The notes under the pieces were generated by a model. That model had not been told where the DNA came from and did not search any database. It saw only the letters and a program-made list of their open reading frames with translations. Both the position numbers and the translations under genes were made by a program. Shown here piece after piece: positions 26,442 to 34,211 of a stretch of 64,000 nucleotides of DNA; position 1 is the stretch's first letter; the number at the start of each line of letters is the position of its first letter. The stretch comes from Changpingibacter yushuensis (GTDB lineage: Bacteria > Actinomycetota > Actinomycetes > Actinomycetales > Actinomycetaceae): NCBI RefSeq assembly GCF_014041995.1, contig NZ_CP059492.1, positions 930,001 to 994,000 of the forward strand. The letters are read 5' to 3'.

Positions 26442-26651
26442 CTACCGGCTGCTCGTGGTGGGCTGGTAGATGGTATGGAAACACTCGGGACACGTCACGT
26501 CATGGAGGGTCCCCAAAAAGCGGGTGACGTCCTTTCGGTTTGGTTGGAGAACATAGCCGCCGCACACGGCTTCGAGAGCGTTCTTCCGAACGGTTTTCGC
26601 GTCGACGACATGGACTTTCCCATCGCCTCGGGTGTCGATGAACAGCTTCAT
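26442..26651 (-). CDS. Small protein with a single CPEC motif
   Basis: 69 residues: a beta-rich N-terminus (MKLFIDTRGDGKVHVVDA), one earlier Cys and a CPEC pair near 54-57 that may form half of a zinc site. The ATG overlaps the stop of a 10-codon leader frame. Common style among actinophage small proteins; function unknown. Confidence 0.5.
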   Translation of the reverse strand: MKLFIDTRGDGKVHVVDAKTVRKNALEAVCGGYVLQPNRKDVTRFLGTLHDVTCPECFHTIYQPTTSSR

Positions 26652-26680
26652 AGATTGGTGGACTCCTTAGTACGTGTCAT
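26648..26680 (-). CDS. 10-residue leader peptide overlapping the next start
   Basis: ATG 12 nt after the CCGCACACT motif, encoding MTRTKESTNL; its TGA overlaps the ATG of the CPEC protein (ATGA). It contains AAGGAG internally, which can serve as ribosome site for the next gene. Confidence 0.4.
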   Translation of the reverse strand: MTRTKESTNL

Positions 26681-26692
26681 GGACACCTCCAC

Positions 26693-26701
26693 AGTGTGCG
26701 G
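26693..26701 (-). promoter_or_regulatory. CCGCACACT motif before a coupled leader peptide
   Basis: Second motif with 12-nt spacing to an ATG; likely promoter of the leader and the CPEC-protein gene. Confidence 0.5.
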
Positions 26702-26772
26702 GCAGACATCTCGCGAACACCGACCGGGTATACCCCGCCGACACCACCTCCACCACGCCTCACGCTGGACCC

Positions 26773-26910
26773 ATGAGAATCATGAGAATCTGGGCTGTCC
26801 TGACGAGGGCACTCGTCAGAGTTTTGGATGCACACCTGAGTGAGGACGTGGCGAGCGCTTGGTATGAGGCCGCATGGAGCGTCGATGACTGGAAGTCCAA
26901 CCGTGACTAG
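26773..26910 (+). CDS. Possible 45-residue protein
   Basis: A short plus-strand frame (MRIMRIWAVLTRALVRVLD, then acidic) just before the converging third methyltransferase. No ribosome site and no motif. Listed because amino-acid use looks protein-like; weak. Confidence 0.25.
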   Translation: MRIMRIWAVLTRALVRVLDAHLSEDVASAWYEAAWSVDDWKSNRD

Positions 26911-28001
26911 GCAAGACCTAGGGAGGACCTCACCGCCTGAGCGAGAGCGAACCCAAGGAGCGGGGGAACCGCATTACCGATCTGGCGGAACTGAGCCGAG
27001 ACCGGACCACACCAGTGCATGTCGGGTGGGAAGGTTTGTATCGCAGCCGCCTCCTGGACGGTCAGCCGACGCAGAAAGCCCGGAACCATCTGGTCCACAC
27101 CATCGGCACCCATCTTCATGAGACGAGCATGATAGTCCTCCACCCACGACCCGGTCGCGGATTCATCAAGCCAGCGCTGGTCAATGATGGGGGTCCGATT
27201 CCCACCCATGGATGCGGGTAACGTCGGCGACGGAGCACCGAGGTCCAACGGACGTCCAGCTCCATTGAACAACATCCCGGCATACGCCGAACGGCGCACA
27301 ACAGGATGTCGGGCCACCGTGATTCGTGCCCGACACAAGGAATCATTGCCCGGTTCCGTATAGTGGGGAAGACTCGACAATGCCTCCCGAACTGTGACAG
27401 GAGCACCAGCCGTCGTTGGAATCGGCACTCGAGGCTCACCGATGTCCCTTCGCACCCCCAGCAAGAACATCCGTTCACGATTCTGGGGAACACCGAAATC
27501 GGACGCATTCACAAGAACACGACGGGCCGAGTATCCGAGCCCATTCGCTCGAGACATGAGGCTCTCGCGAACGTGACTCCACTTTGCGTTAGTGTGGAGT
27601 GCTTTAACATTCTCCATGACGAAGGCACGCGGGCGGACACGCTCAACCATGTCCATGAAATGGAAGACGTGGGTGGAGCGGTGATCGTTGGGATCCATCT
27701 TTCCGGCGATGGAGAACCCCTGGCAGGGTGGCCCACCTATGACAAGGTCGGCCGAACCTTGCTGGGGAAGGTCGACGGCGGGAATGGTGAGGAGATCGCC
27801 CGCGAAAGATGTGCACGAGAAAGGCCCTAGACGAGCCAATGCTGCTTCATGAGTGGCCAGCGCGACAGGATTGAGCTCGTTGACCCACACTGGGGCAAAA
27901 CCTGCACGGGCAAATCCGATGTCGAGTCCGCCAGCCCCCGCGTACAGAGAGACAAAGGTTCCAATCGGATCCGTGGCGCCGTCTGTACCACTTCCCTTCA
28001 T
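26907..28001 (-). CDS. C5-cytosine DNA methyltransferase (third copy)
   Basis: 364 residues from the ATG at 28001, which overlaps the stop of the preceding gene (TAATG). Motifs: LYAGAGGLDIGFARAGF (I), GGPPCQGFS with Cys93 (IV), ENV (VI), PQNRERM (VIII), RQIGNAVPPLL (X). The target region differs from those of the two other C5 enzymes here, so it should modify another sequence. No matching nuclease is nearby. It belongs to the motif-driven operon starting near 28421, unlike the other two, suggesting it is an integral element gene used for self-modification. Confidence 0.9.
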   Translation of the reverse strand: MKGSGTDGATDPIGTFVSLYAGAGGLDIGFARAGFAPVWVNELNPVALATHEAALARLGPFSCTSFAGDLLTIPAVDLPQQGSADLVIGGPPCQGFSIAGKMDPNDHRSTHVFHFMDMVERVRPRAFVMENVKALHTNAKWSHVRESLMSRANGLGYSARRVLVNASDFGVPQNRERMFLLGVRRDIGEPRVPIPTTAGAPVTVREALSSLPHYTEPGNDSLCRARITVARHPVVRRSAYAGMLFNGAGRPLDLGAPSPTLPASMGGNRTPIIDQRWLDESATGSWVEDYHARLMKMGADGVDQMVPGFLRRLTVQEAAAIQTFPPDMHWCGPVSAQFRQIGNAVPPLLGFALAQAVRSSLGLA

Positions 28002-28375
28002 TAGAGCTTCGTGATGCATACGGCCGCGATGGAGGCGATGTGGTGTAGGTCGATGGACCCATCCCCGCAGTAGGAGACCCGGTCGGGTTCGTCAATGCGC
28101 ACACACTTGTGCCCGTCACTGAGCCACCCATACGCGTTTTTGGCCTCGTTCGCGAGGATAGTGGGCAGATCGAGTTCGAGTTCACGGGCAATCTGGGAGC
28201 GGACGGCTCGTGCGATCTCTTCGTAGATGTGGGTGTGGTGTCCTGCCTGGTTGGCGAATGCCCGCCGACAGTCACATACTCGACACTCGCAAACATCCTG
28301 AGTGTTTTCCACATAGCCGGAACAAGTGGTCTTGATCGCCTGCGCGATGATGTCGATGCATGGATCGGTGGACAT
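28001..28375 (-). CDS. Cysteine-rich hypothetical protein before the methyltransferase
   Basis: 124 residues with a Cys cluster (CECRVCDCRRAF near 29-40) and helical segments. Translationally coupled to the C5 methyltransferase. Resembles small actinophage proteins of unknown role. Confidence 0.55.
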   Translation of the reverse strand: MSTDPCIDIIAQAIKTTCSGYVENTQDVCECRVCDCRRAFANQAGHHTHIYEEIARAVRSQIARELELDLPTILANEAKNAYGWLSDGHKCVRIDEPDRVSYCGDGSIDLHHIASIAAVCITKL

Positions 28376-28420
28376 GAGGTGTTTCCTTCACGGCGAGGCG
28401 TCTGTTGGACACTCGCTATG

Positions 28421-28429
28421 TGTGCGGGA
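28421..28429 (-). promoter_or_regulatory. CCGCACACA motif of the methyltransferase operon
   Basis: Motif with a leader of about 45 nt before the ATG at 28375; GAAGGAAA provides the ribosome site. Confidence 0.45.
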
Positions 28430-28445
28430 AAGCCCACTGGGTGCG

Positions 28446-28520
28446 TCAGGAGCCCAGCGGAATCTCGATCTCACTCCACCGCTCGCAGATGTCATCGCAC
28501 CGCTCGGCAACATCACTCAT
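28446..28520 (-). CDS. 24-residue peptide coupled to a broken gene
   Basis: ATG overlapping the stop of the interrupted frame upstream (TATGA), encoding MSDVAERCDDICERWSEI and a few more residues. It may be a real mini-gene of the same operon; weak evidence. Confidence 0.3.
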   Translation of the reverse strand: MSDVAERCDDICERWSEIEIPLGS

Positions 28521-28690
28521 ACGAAAATGGGGGACTGGTCGATGGTTTCCGAGACGAACTGGTAGTACAACTGTCTGAGCGTGAGTTCGCAACCTATCTC
28601 GAAATACTGCTCGCAGATGCGGATGGCGTACTCGATGACGGTGAGAATGTTGGGCTGGAACGTTTTGGACGCTCAGGAGATGCGAGGCAT
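28517..28690 (-). pseudogene. Remnant of a protein with the ELTLRQLYYQFV motif, interrupted by UGA
   Basis: A very strong ribosome site (GAAGGAGGGGAAAGG) precedes an ATG at 28690, but codon 6 is TGA (28673-28675). The same frame then continues for 51 codons with convincing protein sequence, including CELTLRQLYYQFV. I associate that pattern with the N-terminus of much longer actinophage proteins of a topoisomerase VI A/Toprim-like type. It is probably a truncated, inactivated gene; programmed readthrough is the alternative. Confidence 0.45.
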
Positions 28691-28749
28691 CCTTTCCCCT
28701 CCTTCAGTTCCCGAGCTGGGATGAAGGTCCGCACGCACACGTCCTCCAG

Positions 28750-28920
28750 ATGGATGGGGAAGACCTTTTGGCGACGTCGGGGATAACACCCATCGGACTC
28801 GACATCCACCACAGCACCCTGAGAGAAGTGACGGTGGGTGCGTGGGAGTACGGATACTGGGTGACAAGAACCTACAAGACCGGACTATTAGATCTCGCTC
28901 ATCTTCTGGGGCGGTTGTAG
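28750..28920 (+). CDS. Possible 56-residue protein
   Basis: A plus-strand frame with protein-like composition (TVGAWEYGYWVTRTYKTG, then LLDLAHLLGRL). It may extend upstream, antisense to the interrupted gene. No ribosome site seen. Low confidence. Confidence 0.3.
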   Translation: MDGEDLLATSGITPIGLDIHHSTLREVTVGAWEYGYWVTRTYKTGLLDLAHLLGRL

Positions 28921-28930
28921 CGAAGACGGC

Positions 28931-29917
28931 TTATGACAGGATCGTTTGAGTCATCGCTCCAGATCTACGCATCCCGATTGAGTACTCAGGGTTGGAATCC
29001 ACGAGGTCCCTAATGGAGTCTCGAAACGAGTGGTTGCCCTCTATGCCATGGAGGAACGACGCGAGTGTCAGCACTGGCACATACCCTGATTGAGGCCAAG
29101 TAGTTCGATTCTTCTCTCGGCGGTAAACGCTGGGAAACTTCGGCGTGACAGGAGCGGGTCTCGCCCATAAGCGCGAGTGGTGTGCGACGAGGTTTCGAAG
29201 GACAGAAACGCTCTCCAACTGTCGAGCAAGTCCCTCGGCACCGACGTTTAGACGTTCAGCCACCGGACCTATAAGAAGAGTCTGTTGATCGAGGGACGTG
29301 CTCCCTGGAACTCTTAATGCGGGGACACAACGTGAGAGAGTCCCGAAGGTCCACCAGTCAATCGTGGACCAAATGGGAAGTGTGGATAGTGCCGTCACCT
29401 GTTCTTCTGGTGTCCTTGTGTCAAGATCGTCGTGAGGGATGCCTTGTTCATAACAGGATTCCTGCACCTTTTTCTTTATGTATGGTTCGCTCGCGCGCAG
29501 AATCTGCGATCGGATGGATCGAGCAAGAGAGTGCTCTCCGTCTTTCGTGATTCGATATGACTCGTCTTGCAGATAGTAGGTACACGGGTCCAACCCAGCA
29601 GCGCAATATGCTTCGACAAAGCATGATCGGATTCCTCGTTCGGCCCGTTGTATCCCAGAGAAGAGCTCAAGCGACACTTTGGCGTCCAACTCGCATATGT
29701 CGACAACGGCATCAAGGCCACCACGTCCCCCGTAGGCGACGTAATTGCGAAGATACCCGAGGAAGAAGTGAAAATTGTTGTGCTCAAGGTAGTCTCTCAC
29801 TCGCTGACTACACGCACTTTTGGAAGCAAGGTTCCCTCGGTTGACGAGATAGCTAATCCGTCCATCAATATCGAGATAGGGAGGTGGATTCTGTAGTGAG
29901 GACACGCCTATGAGCAT
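28931..29917 (-). CDS. Abi_2-family abortive-infection protein (AbiD/AbiF-like)
   Basis: About 328 residues from the ATG at 29917; the start is uncertain because the ribosome site is weak. The Abi_2 pattern is present: RISYLVNRGNL at the N-terminus, NFHFFLGYLRNYV, IQRAERGIRSCF, IWSTIDWWTFGTLSRC and finally RNLVAHHSRLW, which contains the HEPN-type R-x4-6-H ribonuclease motif. Relatives in lactococci stop phage growth by killing or arresting the infected cell. It lies beside the restriction-modification genes, lacks the element motif, and is preceded by a terminator, so it is a separately expressed defence cargo gene. Confidence 0.75.
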   Translation of the reverse strand: MLIGVSSLQNPPPYLDIDGRISYLVNRGNLASKSACSQRVRDYLEHNNFHFFLGYLRNYVAYGGRGGLDAVVDICELDAKVSLELFSGIQRAERGIRSCFVEAYCAAGLDPCTYYLQDESYRITKDGEHSLARSIRSQILRASEPYIKKKVQESCYEQGIPHDDLDTRTPEEQVTALSTLPIWSTIDWWTFGTLSRCVPALRVPGSTSLDQQTLLIGPVAERLNVGAEGLARQLESVSVLRNLVAHHSRLWARPAPVTPKFPSVYRREKNRTTWPQSGYVPVLTLASFLHGIEGNHSFRDSIRDLVDSNPEYSIGMRRSGAMTQTILS

Positions 29918-29936
29918 ACGCCGACACTCACCGCAC

Positions 29937-29981
29937 AAAAAAAGGACTCCCCTGTAGCATCGCGATGAGAGGCCGGGGAGT
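29937..29981 (-). terminator. Intrinsic terminator upstream of the Abi gene
   Basis: On the minus strand ACTCCCC and GGGGAGT form a stem, followed by a run of seven T (29937-29943 as A on plus). It ends transcription coming from the small genes at 30.2-32 kb. Confidence 0.6.
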
Positions 29982-30259
29982 ACTGTTGGTATCAACCATA
30001 GCGAGTTGTGCGGCCCCACTCAAAGTGAATGCGGCGTGTCTCACTGTGTGTCAGCGCTCTGTTACCACCCAATCTCGGCCAGCCCGTGTGGGTGCGAAGA
30101 AGTAGACATCTCCATGCACGCATGTGCTGGTGATGAGTCTGCGATTCTCGAGAGCGGTGGCTGTTCGACCATAGCGGCGGTACATGTCTATATAAAGCCC
30201 TCCATCCGGGGTAGGTCCGCATATCTCAGTCAGCAGTTCTGCCTACGGTTTCGTCAGCC

Positions 30260-30424
30260 TCATGGTTTCACTCGTTTTCGTGTTCGAATGGATCCTGCGC
30301 GTCCACTCATGGTCACAAGCCACCAGTCTCCGCGCCGGTCGAGCATCCACGCCATGTCGGGATAGATGCTCGGTCGCGAATAAAAGCCCGGTTGCGTGGG
30401 CAGCGTGTAGTCGTTCGGTGCCAT
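30260..30424 (-). CDS. 54-residue basic protein
   Basis: ATG preceded by GAAGG. Aromatic-rich middle (YPDMAWMLDRRGDWWLVTM) and basic end. Last gene of a minus-strand set of small genes. Function unknown. Confidence 0.45.
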   Translation of the reverse strand: MAPNDYTLPTQPGFYSRPSIYPDMAWMLDRRGDWWLVTMSGRAGSIRTRKRVKP

Positions 30425-30440
30425 GGGGTTAAGCCTTCCT

Positions 30441-30767
30441 TCATGTGTTCCGAGATCGGACATGTGTGTGGACCAACCATTCGTCGGGGGCACGCACATC
30501 CAGTCCGAGACGAGTCGCGAGGTCATGTTCGATCGTGGCTCCGATGGAGTCTTCCCAACCCGGAAGCATGGCCACGCCGTCGGCATGGGAGAGGTTTCGC
30601 AAGGCATAGCGCATGTAGTCGAGCCATGTGGCATCTTCGGGAAGTCTGACCCTGGCGGGGTTGAGGACGACATATCCGGCCACAGCCAGCTTCTCCTCGA
30701 AAGCCATAAATGCCGGTCGATTGAAGTCGGGAAGATTGCTCATGGGCCCGGCAAGATAGATGTTCAT
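30441..30767 (-). CDS. DUF4406-type protein, nucleoside deoxyribosyltransferase-like fold
   Basis: 108 residues. IYLAGPMSNLPDFNRPAF at the start, PARV, then DGVAMLPGWEDSIGATIEHDLA are the conserved blocks of small phage-encoded DUF4406 proteins, distant relatives of nucleoside 2-deoxyribosyltransferases. Likely nucleotide metabolism or binding; substrate unknown. The ATG overlaps the stop of the zinc-site gene upstream. Confidence 0.75.
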   Translation of the reverse strand: MNIYLAGPMSNLPDFNRPAFMAFEEKLAVAGYVVLNPARVRLPEDATWLDYMRYALRNLSHADGVAMLPGWEDSIGATIEHDLATRLGLDVRAPDEWLVHTHVRSRNT

Positions 30768-30931
30768 GAGTCCTGCCCTTGGGTTGCTTCATACATCTCG
30801 TACCAACATGCGCCGTGATACACGTTGTGGCCGGCGCAGCTTGCCGTCCACAACAGCTCCAGAGGCTCGTGGCACCACGCGCACCGCGTACACGCCCGCA
30901 ACTCGAAGCGGGCAGGGATAGCCATTTTCAT
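30764..30931 (-). CDS. 55-residue zinc-finger protein
   Basis: Cys and His pairs spaced like a zinc site: CTRCAWCHEPL, then CAGHNVYHGACW. The start overlaps the stop of the preceding gene, and its own stop overlaps the DUF4406 ATG (ATGA at both ends), strong support for a real small gene in a coupled operon. Confidence 0.65.
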   Translation of the reverse strand: MKMAIPARFELRACTRCAWCHEPLELLWTASCAGHNVYHGACWYEMYEATQGQDS

Positions 30932-31578
30932 GAGGAAAGTCCTGTGAGCCGTTCGACTTCGTCGAGGAGGGCCTTCACGTCCGCGACGCTGTCACAGAGA
31001 GTTGAAATGCCTGCCTCAGACCACGCACCCTTGGAGGGTTTGGCATCAAGCGCTGCTGTATAGCGCTCCCCGATGGCTCCAAGATCCAGTCCATCGTGGA
31101 TGCGGGGCCTCATGGGCGACGAGACCCCCAACGCACGCAACGTTGAACAGGGGACCGACTCTCCACACGCCGCGCATGTGGTGATGGTTCGTCCTGTCCG
31201 GCGAGAGGTGTATGTGTGGACGTGGGTGTGGAGTCTTCTGGCTGCCCCGACATATCCCCGGAGGATAGAGGACTCGCCGACCTGTGGGCCACCTTCGGGC
31301 CGAGCATCCACGCACCCGTCGTAGGTGATGCTGATCGGAATACGCGCGAGAGGCTCCTCCATACGCGGCAGACGTAGGGCGTCTTCGATACCGATGTCGT
31401 TGACCCACTCTTCGGCCCAACAAGGGTGCCCGCCACCATCCATGGGTTCGCTCTCGTCCCATTCGTCGAGGTGACCGCTGAGTGGGCGTGTGCGACATGG
31501 CGCGTCAGTGGGTTCGTCGCATATGAAAGCCACGCACGGGTATCCAAGAGAAGAAAAGACATCAAGAAAATGGCTCAT
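30928..31578 (-). CDS. Hypothetical protein with a CAACG zinc-like pair
   Basis: 216 residues, acidic N-terminal half, HTHVHTYTSRRTGRTITTCA followed by ACGE near 118-142. Coupled by ATGA to genes on both sides. No family recognised. Confidence 0.55.
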   Translation of the reverse strand: MSHFLDVFSSLGYPCVAFICDEPTDAPCRTRPLSGHLDEWDESEPMDGGGHPCWAEEWVNDIGIEDALRLPRMEEPLARIPISITYDGCVDARPEGGPQVGESSILRGYVGAARRLHTHVHTYTSRRTGRTITTCAACGESVPCSTLRALGVSSPMRPRIHDGLDLGAIGERYTAALDAKPSKGAWSEAGISTLCDSVADVKALLDEVERLTGLSS

Positions 31579-31880
31579 ACCAGGTCACCTGCTTCCACGA
31601 CGTCGTTGGGGGAGACGTTGCCGCACGCGTATGCGAGGTCGGACTCGGATATGGAGGAGATTCCGCGCAGCCTGTTCGCTTCGTGGGAGGCCTGTAACGC
31701 ATAGACGCGGGCGAGTTCACTGTGGAGTGCCGTCCGGGCAAGGAGCGCCAACTCTTCATGGGAGTAGCTGGCATCTCGGGGTACGCGATGAATGAGAACG
31801 TCGCTCATGAAGGCGAGACTCATACCCTCATGTTCAGCGACGACAAGAGCAAGGTCTTGGGGTGTCCACGGTTGGTTCAT
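31575..31880 (-). CDS. Small helical hypothetical protein, first gene of its operon
   Basis: 101 residues, predicted all-alpha. The ATG at 31880 lies exactly 8 nt after CCGCACACT and has no ribosome site, so it should be translated from a leaderless message. It leads the run of coupled genes to 30.2 kb. Function unknown. Confidence 0.6.
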   Translation of the reverse strand: MNQPWTPQDLALVVAEHEGMSLAFMSDVLIHRVPRDASYSHEELALLARTALHSELARVYALQASHEANRLRGISSISESDLAYACGNVSPNDVVEAGDLV

Positions 31881-31888
31881 GCCATTTC

Positions 31889-31897
31889 AGTGTGCGG
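31889..31897 (-). promoter_or_regulatory. CCGCACACT motif, 8 nt before the ATG at 31880
   Basis: Motif plus GAAATGGC plus ATG. One of the cleanest leaderless examples because the spacer has no purine-rich ribosome site. Confidence 0.65.
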
Positions 31898-31999
31898 GAT
31901 CGACTGAGGGACTCACGACATACTCAACGAACGAGTGATGCTGCGTGCCTGACGCGGGCGTCCCCACTTCTGGAATCCCCGAACATGTCGCAGACGACC

Positions 32000-32227
32000 T
32001 CAATCCCTATCGTGGGTTGCCTTCTTTGTCTCTTGCGTCGTGATTTCTCGCTCGCAGGCCTCGCGCAGGAGCTGTTCGACTGCTGTGATGGCGGCTTCAG
32101 CGTCGCGCGTGGCTAGTAACCAGATCGGCAGGGTGTGGAGTCCGGACGCAGCGAGGAATCGTTTGTGCCCTCTGGCGATCATGATCTGTTTCGCTGCCGC
32201 TTCGATGGCAACCTTTCGGTCTAACAT
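32000..32227 (-). CDS. 75-residue helical hypothetical protein
   Basis: ATG with GGAGG six bases upstream and the CCGCACACT motif 32 nt upstream. Helical, charged. Function unknown. Confidence 0.5.
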   Translation of the reverse strand: MLDRKVAIEAAAKQIMIARGHKRFLAASGLHTLPIWLLATRDAEAAITAVEQLLREACEREITTQETKKATHDRD

Positions 32228-32259
32228 GTGATGCCTCCACTCGTCCTTGTTTCCGCCAC

Positions 32260-32268
32260 AGTGTGCGG
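32260..32268 (-). promoter_or_regulatory. CCGCACACT motif of the gene at 32227
   Basis: Leadered variant: 32 nt including a GGAGG site separate it from the ATG. The region from here to 32636 holds only weak short frames (a Cys-rich 34-codon one on the plus strand) and looks lower in GC. Confidence 0.5.
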
Positions 32269-32636
32269 GTGGACCAGATATGAAGTCATGTGCTTCTTGT
32301 GCTCGCAATCTCGCTGACATGGCGTGTGAGTATTTTGTACGTGCCCCGCGCGTTCGCGAGATTGTGTGTGCGGTGTTTTGCTAATACGTGTGACGGAGAA
32401 ATACCGGGGGAGCCTCTTTGCGACGTCGCGTGTTTCCCGAGCAAGTGGGATGACATTCGTGTGATTGCGTGCAACCACGATATGTCCGCTGCGGTGATAG
32501 GTGTCTTGTGCATCATTGTCGGATTCATTGATGTGATATCTGTGGAAAGGAACAGGATCAAACAGTATTTCCCACCATGGGAGAGAATCTTTTCGACGAT
32601 CTAAATAACAAAGAAAAACCCGTCATCATCCTCCAT

Positions 32637-32645
32637 CCGCACACC
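32637..32645 (+). promoter_or_regulatory. CCGCACACC motif, 8 nt before the ATG at 32654
   Basis: One-base variant of the motif with the exact 8-nt spacing (AAGTAGGT) to the methylase start. Confidence 0.5.
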
Positions 32646-32653
32646 AAGTAGGT

Positions 32654-33157
32654 ATGACGAACAGCTGGCTGGCGGGGGAGAATCCGCAGGACGGGTCACG
32701 GCATCGCAAGGACAGGTGGCTGACACCTTCTTCCCTGACCGACCCGCTCGGACACTTTGACTTGGACCCCGCAGGAGCACCCGGACACACGATCGCCGAC
32801 CGAACCTATCTCATTGACCAAGGAGAGGATGGACTCGTGCTGCCGTGGAACAACCGAGTGTGGCTTAACCCTCCCTATGGCAAGCTTCTCAGCCCGTTCA
32901 TGGCGCGGATGGCAGAACACAACCACGGCACGGCGCTCATCTTTGCCCGGACGGAGACAGCGATGTTTCATGCCTACGTCTGGCCATTGGCCAGTGCAGC
33001 GCTCTTCCTACGGGGGAGAGTGACGTTCTTGGATGCGGAAGGCAAGCGAGCCTCGGCGAACGCGGGAGCACCTTCCGTCCTCCTTGCCTACGGGGACGAG
33101 GACGCCCACATCCTCAGTGCGAGTGGTATCGACGGAGCCTTCCTTCGACTCCACTGA
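32654..33157 (+). CDS. Phage-type DNA N6-adenine methyltransferase (Dam family)
   Basis: 167 residues. RWLTPSSLTDPLGHFDLDPA at the N-terminus and the catalytic motif WLNPPYG (an NPPY amino-methylase motif) identify the phage DNA N-6-adenine-methyltransferase family (PF05869). It should methylate adenine in element DNA, either to evade restriction or to mark it. Single gene behind a leaderless-type promoter. It is the fifth DNA methyltransferase of the window. Confidence 0.85.
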   Translation: MTNSWLAGENPQDGSRHRKDRWLTPSSLTDPLGHFDLDPAGAPGHTIADRTYLIDQGEDGLVLPWNNRVWLNPPYGKLLSPFMARMAEHNHGTALIFARTETAMFHAYVWPLASAALFLRGRVTFLDAEGKRASANAGAPSVLLAYGDEDAHILSASGIDGAFLRLH

Positions 33158-33475
33158 GGACTTCTTCGGGTCGGTTGGTGTACCCAAAATGGTCATTGTA
33201 TCAACTGGGGTGTGTTTGTAGGGGTGGGGTGTGGCCCATGTGTGGTGGGTCGGGTGGGCTGGTTCGGGGGACCCATGAGGGACCTGTGGGAGGGGTGTGG
33301 GTCGTGTTTGTGACTCTCGTGGACATCCATTCACACGATCCAACACTGCCAAAGCATCCTCGCGCGGAGGTGGTCTGGAGGTGATCAACCACGTCTAAAC
33401 GTGCCACCAGCATCTCCAACACCCGGGAAAAGCGAGTTTCGGACCACACAACGCCGTTTTTGGGCGTTCTGGGTT

Positions 33476-33507
33476 TTTGTAAGCTCCGTGATTACGGAGC
33501 TTACAAA
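33476..33507. repeat. Perfect 14-bp hairpin, terminator-like
   Basis: TTTGTAAGCTCCGT and its inverse flank a GATT loop. T- and A-runs on both sides suit a bidirectional terminator. Confidence 0.65.
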
Positions 33508-33560
33508 CAGTGTGCGAGCCTGTCAAATCGACGCTCCGAGGCCACAAAATCGCGTAAGAA

Positions 33561-33621
33561 AATGGCGGAATATCAACGAAAAGTCGTGTCCCCAAAGACT
33601 TTTCGTTGCAATACCGCCATT
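33561..33621. repeat. Compound palindrome containing the CAACGAAAAGTC repeat
   Basis: AATGGCGG, five bases, CAACGAAAAGTC, an 11-nt loop, then GACTTTTCGTTG, five bases, CCGCCATT. Both arms pair perfectly around symmetric 5-base mismatches. Confidence 0.65.
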
Positions 33622-34051
33622 TCGGGGAAACCGTGGGGACACCTGGGGACACTTGTGGGGACAGTAGTTTTGTTGGTATTACAAGGAAAACTCTATATAT
33701 ATCTAGTGTCCCCAGTGTCCCCACAAAAAAACACATATCGTGTGCGACCCATACGCACTCTCTCTTTACCTGTCCCACCTCACTACGTGACGCGAACATC
33801 CCCCTCCCCTCATAGAGAGAGCAAACATCCTCTCTCTATATGTGTGGTGTTTTTCTGGGGACACTGGGGACAGGCCCTCAAAACACCGACTTTTCGTTGC
33901 TATCTCGCGGAAACACCTGTCCCCACCAGTGTCCCCAGTGTCCCCACGCAAACACGAAAACGGCGTCATACCAACGAAAAGTCGTGGGGACACCCCTTTT
34001 TCGGCGTTATTCCGCCACTTTCACCCCCGACACGCCGACATTTCTCACCTG

Positions 34052-34107
34052 TTCACTGGGGTTGCTACACTGCCAGAGCAGCTGGCATGTGTAGCAACCC
34101 CAGTGAA
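34052..34107. repeat. Long hairpin of two nested perfect stems
   Basis: CACTGGGGTTGCTACAC pairs with GTGTAGCAACCCCAGTG (34054-34070 with 34089-34105), extended by TT/AA. Inside the loop TGCCAG pairs with CTGGCA. It lies about 100 bp upstream of parA. Confidence 0.7.
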
Positions 34108-34202
34108 AACCCACCACACCCACCACCACGGCCCCACACCCACCTCACCGCACCACCCCACCATCCCAAAAAGATACGATGACGCACCACGTGGGGTGAG
34201 TT

Positions 34203-34211
34203 CCGCACACT
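34203..34211 (+). promoter_or_regulatory. CCGCACACT motif, 8 nt before the parA ATG
   Basis: Motif plus GAGAGTGC plus ATG at 34220. The preceding GTGGGGTGAG also precedes the copy at 52337. Confidence 0.65.

Noticed and set aside
32290-32604. 104-codon plus-strand frame and an antisense 91-codon frame
   Set aside because: Neither has a ribosome site, motif or convincing composition; left as non-coding.
33601-33996. Possible CRISPR array from repeated GTGTCCCC/GGGGACAC units
   Set aside because: Units are too short, irregularly spaced and in both orientations, with no spacers of constant length and no cas genes.
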